From an uncultured Bacilli bacterium (GTDB lineage: Bacteria; Bacillota_I; Bacilli_A; RFN20; CAG-826): a stretch of DNA of 19,787 nt. Below the pieces are notes generated by a model. It made no database searches, was not told where the DNA came from, and worked only from the letters and a program-made list of their open reading frames with translations. The DNA is taken from assembly GCA_944342125.1 (NCBI GenBank), contig CALVMF010000014.1, positions 1-19,787 of the forward strand, in the 5' to 3' direction. Shown in pieces: positions 1 through 6,125 of this stretch (within the stretch, counting starts at the first letter, position 1; each line of letters begins with the position of its first letter). A program made the position numbers and the translations under genes.

Positions 1-22
1 GGGATTCTTTATTCTCTTCCAT
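1..22 (-). CDS. grpE: Start of a probable GrpE (partial, 3' part outside window)
   Basis: Only the first seven codons (reading MEENKES) are inside the window. The ATG at 22-20 is preceded by a near-perfect ribosome site, AGGAGGG at 33-27, which lies inside the 3' end of hrcA, and the reading frame overlaps the hrcA stop codon. The grpE identity rests on gene order: in Bacilli the order is hrcA-grpE-dnaK-dnaJ, and an acidic N-terminus is usual for GrpE. The visible residues alone could not identify it. Confidence 0.55.
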
Positions 23-1058
23 TTTTCCCTCCTTTTTTTTTTTTTTTTTCTTCATTTGATAAATGCTCCATAATTTTATTAACTATATAATCAAGGCTAT
101 TTAAGACATTTGAATAATCCATTCGAGTTGGACCAATTACTGCGATTTTGCCGATTTTTTCTCCATCTACAGCGATATCTTTAGAAACAATGCTAACATC
201 GTTATATTTTTCTTCGACATCGCCAGCATTTAAGAGAAGTCTTGATTCAGCTTCTTCGAGAATTTTTTCTAAATCATTTGGATTATTGAACAGTCCGAAG
301 ATTTTTTTAAGTTCGCTTGCATTATCTTTAAACTCAGGTTGCGTTAATAAATTTTCTTTTCCATAGAATGTTCCACCTCTTTGAGAAGCAAAATCATAGA
401 ATGTTTTAAGCAACGCGTTATAAAGATAAGCATAGTCACTCATATAGTTAGATAGTATTGGTTTTATGCTCTCTAATTTATCTACTAGTTCGCTTACTTT
501 AGTTCCTTTAAGTCGATCATTTAATACTTCAATGCATTTTTTAAGATCATTAATACTATATTTTGAATTAACGGTGAAAGTTTTATTCTCAACATAGCCT
601 TTATCTGTAACAAATATAGCCGTTACGGAACTTGCCGATAAAGGAATAAGTTGCATTGAAACTAAACGCTCTTCTTCTGCTCCAGGCCCTAAAACGACAC
701 TAGCAAGATTTGTCATGTGGCTCAAGATTTCACAGCTTTCTTTTAAGATTTCTTCAACCGAAGATGAATTTGAAAAAACAAGATTAAGTTGATTTTTGAT
801 TTCATCATCGATTTTGTTATTTCTTAAATGTTCGATGTAATATCTATAACCCTCAATTGAAGGCACACGACCGCTTGAAGTATGTGGCTTTTCAATTAAG
901 CCTTCTTTTTCAAGATAGCTCATCTCATTTCTAATTGTCGCACTAGAAAAATCAATCTTATACTCTTCTATAAGTCTTTTTGAACTTACAGGTTGAGCAG
1001 TTTTGATAAAATCTTCAACAATTAATTTGAGTATTTTTTCTTTTCTATTGATTGCCAT
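9..1058 (-). CDS. hrcA: Heat-inducible transcription repressor HrcA
   Basis: Repressor of class I heat-shock genes that binds CIRCE operators and needs the GroE chaperonin to stay active. The 349 residues match the usual family length. The N-terminus is a winged helix containing the family-typical stretch SSATIRNEMSYLEKEGLIEKP and PHTSSGRVPS near residues 38-66; the C-terminal part has the HrcA signature IGPTRMDYSNV near residue 310. The ATG at 1058 has only a weak ribosome site. The last residues form a Lys-rich tail (KKKKKKGGKNGRE) encoded by an A17 homopolymer, beyond the part of the protein that is conserved. Two CIRCE-like operators surround its promoter, so it is expected to repress itself and the following grpE-type genes. 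Identification is certain; the exact length of the tail depends on correct sequencing of the homopolymer. Confidence 0.95.
   Translation of the reverse strand: MAINRKEKILKLIVEDFIKTAQPVSSKRLIEEYKIDFSSATIRNEMSYLEKEGLIEKPHTSSGRVPSIEGYRYYIEHLRNNKIDDEIKNQLNLVFSNSSSVEEILKESCEILSHMTNLASVVLGPGAEEERLVSMQLIPLSASSVTAIFVTDKGYVENKTFTVNSKYSINDLKKCIEVLNDRLKGTKVSELVDKLESIKPILSNYMSDYAYLYNALLKTFYDFASQRGGTFYGKENLLTQPEFKDNASELKKIFGLFNNPNDLEKILEEAESRLLLNAGDVEEKYNDVSIVSKDIAVDGEKIGKIAVIGPTRMDYSNVLNSLDYIVNKIMEHLSNEEKKKKKGGKNGRE
33..49 (-). repeat. A17 homopolymer tract at the 3' end of hrcA
   Basis: Seventeen consecutive T on the plus strand (A on the coding strand) encode the oligolysine tail of HrcA and end directly against the ribosome site of the next gene. 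Tracts of this length are known slippage sites for polymerases and for sequencing. Confidence 0.9.
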
Positions 1059-1068
1059 AACTTCATAA

Positions 1069-1095
1069 CTAGCACTCTACTATCCGAAGTGCTAT
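1069..1095 (-). promoter_or_regulatory. CIRCE operator 1 (HrcA site), downstream of the -10
   Basis: On the coding strand the arms read ATAGCACTT and GAGTGCTAG separated by nine bases. The consensus is TTAGCACTC-N9-GAGTGCTAA, so the arms match at 7/9 and 8/9. It lies between the -10 box and the hrcA start codon, in the expected 5' leader. Confidence 0.9.
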
Positions 1096-1099
1096 CTAA

Positions 1100-1127
1100 A
1101 TTATAAAGAGAATTTTAGCAGTGTCAA
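1100..1127 (-). promoter_or_regulatory. Sigma-A promoter of hrcA
   Basis: A perfect -35 TTGACA (1127-1122) is followed after 16 bases by a perfect -10 TATAAT (1105-1100). Both operators touch or flank it, so HrcA bound here would block polymerase directly. Confidence 0.92.
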
Positions 1128-1141
1128 CACAAAAGTGCTAA
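1115..1141 (-). promoter_or_regulatory. CIRCE-like operator 2, overlapping the -35
   Basis: Coding-strand arms TTAGCACTT and CACTGCTAA with a nine-base spacer match the CIRCE arms at 8/9 and 7/9. The -35 hexamer TTGACA sits partly in the spacer and partly in the second arm. The degeneracy of the second arm coincides with keeping a perfect -35. The palindrome (TTTTAGCA...TGCTAAAA) also lies just after the hemW stop codon and could form a weak hairpin. Confidence 0.75.
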
Positions 1142-1145
1142 AAGT

Positions 1146-2255
1146 TTAAATTAGTTCTCTTAAAAGTAAATCTAACCTAATTAAACCCTCATCTGAGCAA
1201 TAAATACGACCATTTTTAGCAATTAAAAACCCTGAAATTAAAAATTTTTTAATTTTATCTTTATATTCAAGCAAGAAATCTGATTTAAACCTTTTTTTAT
1301 ATTCCTCTAAAGAAAATCCATCTTTTAATCTAAGATTGCATATTAAAAAATAGTCTTTATCATCTTTTTTCCTGACTGCTTCTTTTTCTATTATTCTTTT
1401 CCCTTTTAAATAATCAGTTAATGATGAAGAAATTTTATATCGATATGGATAAATAAATCCACTTGCACCACATCCAAGTGCAATATATTCTTCATCTTTC
1501 CAATAGGTTAAATTATGTTTACTTTCATATCCTGGTCGTGAAAAATTACTTATTTCATATCTTTCATAACCATTTGCTCTTAACTGTTTTAAAATAAAAT
1601 CATAAAAAGAACGTGAAAGATCTTCATCAATCTCTTTTACTTTTTTTAAATAAAACATTGTCGAAGGATTTATTGAAAGACTATATGTTGAAATGTGATT
1701 GATATTTAGCTTTAAAAAGTTTTCGATATCTTCGCTTAAAATTGAAATATCTTCGCCTGGTAAACCATAAATTAAATCAACATTAATATTAGGTATATAT
1801 TTTCTTACAAGTTCAACCAAAGCAAAATAATCGATTCCATAATCTCTATTAATTAATTTTAAAATTTCGCGATTAAAGGTTTGTATTCCAATTGAAATTC
1901 GATTGATTTTAACGCTTTTAAAAAGTTTTAACTTGCTTTCATCGACTGATTCAGGGTTGACTTCGATTGTAAATTCACAGTTTTTGTCTCTCAATAGTTT
2001 TAAACTTTTCAAAAATGTACTTAACTCATTAATATTTAAAGAGCTTGGTGTTCCTCCACCAATGTAAATAGTTTTAAATTTATATCCTTTTTTATACAAA
2101 ACATTTATATCTTTAATCAATTGATATACATATTTAGACTTAAAAATGTCCTTACCGATAAACTTAGTAAAGTCACAATAAGGACATATCGAATCGCAAA
2201 AAGGAATATGAATATATAAACTATTTATTTTCTTTTTCTTTATTATCGAATTCAT
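1146..2255 (-). CDS. hemW: HemW, radical SAM haem chaperone-type protein
   Basis: Radical SAM protein of the HemN/HemW family, thought to bind and hand over haem. With the ATG at 2255, the cluster motif is C20-x3-C24-x2-C27 in IHIPFCDSICPYCDF; the fourth cysteine of true coproporphyrinogen oxidases (HemN) is Phe here, which points to HemW. The SAM-binding GGGTPSSL follows. Total 369 residues is normal. The frame also opens at a TTG directly before the ATG. No ribosome site is visible, but the start lies inside the last 35 bases of the upstream small membrane-protein gene, so translation is probably coupled. Being next to hrcA matches Bacillus lepA-hemW-hrcA order, although here two extra genes sit between lepA and hemW. 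No haem-biosynthesis genes are in view. Confidence 0.92.
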   Translation of the reverse strand: MNSIIKKKKINSLYIHIPFCDSICPYCDFTKFIGKDIFKSKYVYQLIKDINVLYKKGYKFKTIYIGGGTPSSLNINELSTFLKSLKLLRDKNCEFTIEVNPESVDESKLKLFKSVKINRISIGIQTFNREILKLINRDYGIDYFALVELVRKYIPNINVDLIYGLPGEDISILSEDIENFLKLNINHISTYSLSINPSTMFYLKKVKEIDEDLSRSFYDFILKQLRANGYERYEISNFSRPGYESKHNLTYWKDEEYIALGCGASGFIYPYRYKISSSLTDYLKGKRIIEKEAVRKKDDKDYFLICNLRLKDGFSLEEYKKRFKSDFLLEYKDKIKKFLISGFLIAKNGRIYCSDEGLIRLDLLLRELI

Positions 2256-2481
2256 CAAATTGTTTTTGAGTTTCAGGATTATCTACTTCTTCTAAATAAC
2301 GATTTAAATTTTCCTTGGCTAGCTCTTCTTCGGTTGGTTTATCATCTTTTTCTTTTTTGTTGATAACAAATTTAGATAAGAGAAAAACACCAAGTGCTAA
2401 TATGCCAAAAATAGCGATAATAAAGATTAAAATTGCCCATGGTTCATTGTACCAATCAGCTAAAATAACAAGATCTAACAT
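2221..2481 (-). CDS. Small single-pass membrane protein of unknown function
   Basis: I do not recognise a family. The 86 residues consist of a short N-terminus with two Trp (ADWYNEPWA), one hydrophobic segment at about residues 14-37 (rich in Ile, Leu, Phe and Ala), a basic stop-transfer NKKEK, then about 45 charged, acidic residues. The positive charges just after the segment predict N-out, C-in topology. The ATG at 2481 has a strong site GGAG nine bases upstream, which overlaps the TAG stop of the preceding gene (TAGGAG). It is translated with the pseudo-Fic gene before it and overlaps hemW after it, so the three are likely one transcript. The real ribosome site argues that it is a genuine gene. 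Confidence 0.75.
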   Translation of the reverse strand: MLDLVILADWYNEPWAILIFIIAIFGILALGVFLLSKFVINKKEKDDKPTEEELAKENLNRYLEEVDNPETQKQFDEFDNKEKENK

Positions 2482-2493
2482 TTTTGTTTTCTC

Positions 2494-4170
2494 CTAATTA
2501 CGTTTTACTGGAATATATACGTATTTCTTTTTTAATGTGGCTTTTTTATAGTAACCAAGAAGCACAAGATTATTCATATTGCATCTTGCTGTTTCATAGG
2601 CACATCCAACTTCTTTTTTATATTGATCAACTGTGTAATACATTCCTATTGTGCAATGTCTTGCATAAAAATAAGCTTGACCACGAGATAAACTTGGATT
2701 TAATTCCATTAAATGAGTTTCCAATTTTTGAGCATCTTCTTCACTAAGACCTGTTGGAACATTAGAAATGGCTAAATTTTGTGAAAAATGTAATTTTTCA
2801 GCACCTTCAATAGTTGGTTGCATAGGTCTAGCAAGTTCTTCACGAGCTCTTTTTTCTTCTTCGCTTGGGCTATCAATTGTCTTAACTTCTTCAACCTTTT
2901 CTTCAGTTTTTGGAGTTTCATCAACATCTAGATTGCTGACTTCTTCTTTTTGCGCGGTTTCTTCTGTAGTTACTTCTTGTTCGTTTAAAACAGGTGCTTC
3001 TTCTTTAATTTCTTCATCTAGAGGTTCTTTTTCTGCATTTTCCTCTTCATTAAGCCCTGTTTCATGTAATTCTTTTTCAGTTAAAGGTACTTTTTCAACG
3101 ATAGGAATCGAAACTGTTTCTCTTCCTTCTTTAAAAATAGGTTCTTTGTTTTCAGGTCTTGGAGGTAATGGATCAGCTTGGAAAGTATCAACTTTTAAAG
3201 TTTGAGCTTGAGATTTTGCTATATCATCTTCCATTTGGTCGATAATTGGATCCAATAAGTTCAAAATATAGTTCACTAAATAGGTTAAATCACCTGATTT
3301 TTGGCAATCATTGATTTTACTTTCTAAAGCAGCCTTATCAACAAGTAATACTTCAAAAGCAATATATGGAGCAACTGCATTTACATCATTACTTGCAAGG
3401 AATTTTTTCATCGTCAATATGGCTACTTCTTCGCTATAGTTTTCAAAAGGTTTAATGAAATAAAGATAATAAAATATAGCAATTGCTTTAACGATTAAAC
3501 TTTGTTTTTCATCGTATTTGATATATCTCATTAATTGATCGACTGCACTTTCAATATTTTGAGGTGCAACGCCAATCTTTACTTGCCCTATATCATATCC
3601 ACTACTGAATTTACTGCTTGGTTTTTTACGATAATATTCGGTTAAATCCTCACTTCCCATCAATTTAGAATAAAAATTACCAAGTGTATTTTCATCAACA
3701 TCTTGTAAGAAATTTTCCTCAATATCTACCAAGCAAGAGAAATATTTTTGTAAAATTCCTTGATCAGCAGGCAAATTATAAACGATAGTTCCATCAATAA
3801 TCCCATCTAAAACAGTATCATAAGTATCGATTTTATATTTAGTTGCAACAAATTTAAGGATTCTTTTGTATAAACTATGTTTAAAATAATCGCTTGCAAG
3901 ATTTCTTTGAAGCATTAAAAATTTGTTTAAAACTGTGGTCAGTTTCCTCTCAAAATTATTAATTTTTTTAGAAATTGCAGGTGTTAAGCAAACAGAAAAG
4001 CGATCAGAATTAAAATTTGGAATCGCTATTGTTTCATAAAAATCTCTTCTATAGTCTAAAATTTGAGACCAAATGCCATCAACTAAAGGCGTTTTCATCT
4101 CTCTAACGACATCGTTTTTTGTAGCATATATATCATTGCTAAATTTTTTAATATATTCATTTACTGCCAT
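2494..4170 (-). CDS. Degenerate Fic-domain protein with acidic linker and C-terminal winged helix
   Basis: 558 residues in three parts. Residues about 30-320 are helical and follow the Fic layout: YYRKK (179), GQVKIGVAP (195-203, like the strand before the PP helix), then AIFYYLYFIKPFENYSEEVA (231-250) where active Fic proteins carry HPFxxGNGR, and later KSGDLTYLVNYIL (291-303), as in the helix ending many Fic domains. The catalytic His is Lys240 and none of the GNGR residues is kept, so AMP transfer is not expected. Residues about 320-460 are a disordered Glu/Lys/Pro/Thr linker. Residues about 490-558 resemble the winged helix that often follows Fic (YTVDQYKKEVGCAYETARCN, then a basic wing). 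ATG at 4170 has an AAGGA site. It has its own promoter and precedes a one-pass membrane protein and hemW. The Fic reading is an inference from pattern; a DnaB/DnaD-like replication protein was considered and fits less well. Confidence 0.6.
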   Translation of the reverse strand: MAVNEYIKKFSNDIYATKNDVVREMKTPLVDGIWSQILDYRRDFYETIAIPNFNSDRFSVCLTPAISKKINNFERKLTTVLNKFLMLQRNLASDYFKHSLYKRILKFVATKYKIDTYDTVLDGIIDGTIVYNLPADQGILQKYFSCLVDIEENFLQDVDENTLGNFYSKLMGSEDLTEYYRKKPSSKFSSGYDIGQVKIGVAPQNIESAVDQLMRYIKYDEKQSLIVKAIAIFYYLYFIKPFENYSEEVAILTMKKFLASNDVNAVAPYIAFEVLLVDKAALESKINDCQKSGDLTYLVNYILNLLDPIIDQMEDDIAKSQAQTLKVDTFQADPLPPRPENKEPIFKEGRETVSIPIVEKVPLTEKELHETGLNEEENAEKEPLDEEIKEEAPVLNEQEVTTEETAQKEEVSNLDVDETPKTEEKVEEVKTIDSPSEEEKRAREELARPMQPTIEGAEKLHFSQNLAISNVPTGLSEEDAQKLETHLMELNPSLSRGQAYFYARHCTIGMYYTVDQYKKEVGCAYETARCNMNNLVLLGYYKKATLKKKYVYIPVKRN

Positions 4171-4199
4171 ATTATTTTTCCTTTTTTGAATACAAAAAT

Positions 4200-4228
4200 A
4201 TTATAAAAGCAAAAGATGTTATTTACAA
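4200..4228 (-). promoter_or_regulatory. Promoter of the pseudo-Fic gene
   Basis: -35 TTGTAA (4228-4223), 17-base spacer, perfect -10 TATAAT (4205-4200). Thirty bases separate the -10 from the start codon, with AAGGA just before the start. It follows directly after the lepA stop, making the pseudo-Fic, small membrane protein and hemW a separate transcription unit. Confidence 0.8.
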
Positions 4229-4265
4229 CTATTAACTACTAGAAATGTACTAGAAATTCACTAGA
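4228..4265 (-). repeat. Helically phased direct repeats upstream of the -35
   Basis: TCTAGT occurs three times on the coding strand (4265-4260, 4254-4249, 4243-4238) with exactly 11 bp period, and a fourth TAGT (4231-4228) follows after 10 bp, touching the -35 box. Repeats on one face of the helix next to a -35 are typical of activator sites, for example of OmpR/PhoB-type regulators. The regulator is unknown. Confidence 0.6.
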
Positions 4266-4286
4266 TATTTACAATTTTAATACTAA

Positions 4287-6104
4287 TTAATTACTTTCAT
4301 CGTCATCGATGCTTAAAAGAGACATAAAAGCTTCTTGTGGAACATCGACCGAACCGATTGATTTCATACGCTTTTTACCCTCTTTTTGTTTCTCTAAAAG
4401 TTTCTTTTTTCTGGTTATATCGCCACCATAACATTTTGCTAAAACGTCTTTTCTTACTGCTTTTATATCTGCTCTAGCAATTACTTTTCCATTTATTGCT
4501 GCTTGAACTGGTATTTCAAATTGCTGACGAGGAATAACTTCTTTAAGTTTAGATACAATTTTTAAACCACGTTTATAAGCAAAAGGTTTATAAACTATTG
4601 AACTAAGCGCATCCACTACATCTCCATTCAATAAAATATCCATTTTCGCTAAGTTACTAGGTTTATATTCAGAAAATTCATAATCTAAACTAGCATAACC
4701 CTTCGTATAGGATTTTAATTTATCAAAGAAATTAAAAATAATCTCACTTAAAGGCATTTCATAAGTCAAAATCATTCTTGTATCATCAAAATATTCCAAG
4801 TTTTTATATATGCCACGTCTATCTTGGCATAATTGCATAACTGGACCAATAAAATCTTTTGGCATCATCATTTCTGCTTTAACATAAGGTTCTTCAATCT
4901 GAGAAATTGTAGTTAAATCAGGAAGTTCACTAGGGTTAGAAAGTTCAATTTCCTCTCCGCTAGTTAAACAAATCTTATAAATAACACTTGGAGCAGTTAA
5001 AATTAGGTCTAAGTTATATTCTCTTTCAAGCCTTTCTTGAATTACATCCATATGCAAAAGGCCTAAAAATCCACATCTAAAGCCAAAGCCAAGAGCTTGA
5101 GAAGTTTCTGCTTCGTATTTTAAAGACGCATCATTTAAAGTTAACTTTTCTAACGCGTCCTATAAATCTTCGTATTTTTTGCTATCAGGTGGGTAGATTC
5201 CGCAATATACCATCGGGTTAATTTTTTTATAACCTGGCAAAGGTAATAATGCAGGATTATTCTTTAAAGTTATAGTATCGCCTACACGCACTTCTTTTAT
5301 GTCCTTAATTTGAGCACACAAATAGCCGACTTCTCCGCAATATAAAGTATCAGTAGGCACTTCTTTTGGAGTTCTAATTCCTAATTCAGTTACTAAAAAG
5401 TCTGCACCAGAGCGCATTAAGTGAATTGTATCACCAACTTTTACCTTTCCTTCTTTAATTCTTATTAAAACAACAACCCCTCTATAAGAGTCATAATAAG
5501 AGTCGAAAATTAAAGCTTTTAAAGGCGAATCGTTGCTTCCGCTTGGAGCTGGTACATCGCTAACCACTCTTTCTAAAACATCTCGGATATTTTCACCAGT
5601 TTTTGCGCTTACGGCAATTGCACTATCTCCATCAAGGCCAATTCTTGAAGTAATTTCATCTCTACAAGTGGTGATTCGAGCACTTGCTAAGTCAATTTTA
5701 TTAATTACAGGGACAATTGATAAATCATTATCGACCGCTAAATACATGTTAGCCAAAGTTTGAGCTTCTACTCCTTGAGTAGCATCTATTACTAAAACCG
5801 CTCCTTCGCAAGCAGCAAGCGATCTACTAACTTCATAAGTAAAATCGACATGCCCAGGAGTATCGATAAGGTTAAAGATATACTCATTACCATCAAGAGA
5901 ATGATAGGTTACAGTAACTGCATTGAGTTTAATTGTAATTCCCCTTTCTCTTTCTAAATCCATATCATCAAGAATCTGAGATTTCATTTCACGCTGTTGA
6001 ATTGTTTCGGTCAATTCTAAAATTCGATCACATAATGTAGATTTGCCATGATCGATATGGGCAATAACTGAGAAATTTCTAATTTTACTTTGATCGTAAT
6101 TCAT
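4287..6104 (-). pseudogene. lepA: Elongation factor 4 (LepA) gene with in-frame amber codon
   Basis: Translational GTPase that back-translocates or remodels stalled ribosomes. From the ATG at 6104 the frame would give 605 codons, the usual length. Codon 315 (5162-5160) is TAG. The first 314 codons hold the complete G domain (AHIDHGKST at 15-23, DTPGH, NKID) and domain II, ending in KYEDL. The stop falls where relatives have a basic residue before DALEKLxLNDASL. The frame then continues without any shift through GFGFRCGFLGLL and the EF4-specific end CYGGDITRKKKLLEKQKEGK. There is no decay after the stop, so the change is recent, a sequencing error, or is read through. No ribosome site precedes the ATG; a TTG in frame at 6122 lies three bases after the helicase stop, so coupling is likely. 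The loss could be tolerated because LepA is dispensable in many bacteria. Confidence 0.85.
5160..5162 (-). other. Premature amber codon inside lepA
   Basis: Reverse complement of CTA at 5160-5162, in phase with both lepA halves (distance to the true stop at 4287 is a multiple of three). A single base change from AAG (Lys) or CAG would create it. Confidence 0.9.
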
Positions 6105-6125
6105 ACTGAAAGAGTATACCAAAAA

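Noticed and set aside
2484..2747. Plus-strand frame of 87 codons
   Set aside because: Antisense to the winged-helix end of the pseudo-Fic gene, with unlikely composition for a gene of this organism and no ribosome site.
2768..3205. Plus-strand frame of 145 codons rich in Ser
   Set aside because: It is the antisense of the Glu-rich linker of the pseudo-Fic gene (GAA/GAG read backwards as Ser/Phe-rich codons); no ribosome site or promoter.
4287..5057. A separate short gene for the C-terminal part of LepA
   Set aside because: It would start from a TTG inside the conserved LLHMDVIQERL segment without a ribosome site; it is the same frame as the rest of lepA after the amber codon.
5160..5162. 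TAG reassigned to an amino acid throughout the genome
   Set aside because: Four other genes end normally at TAG, and one such stop is part of the next ribosome site (TAGGAG).
6104..6122. Internal promoter (TATACT after TTGG) just before lepA
   Set aside because: The -10-like TATACT is only about ten bases from the start codon and has no usable -35; it is probably coding coincidence.
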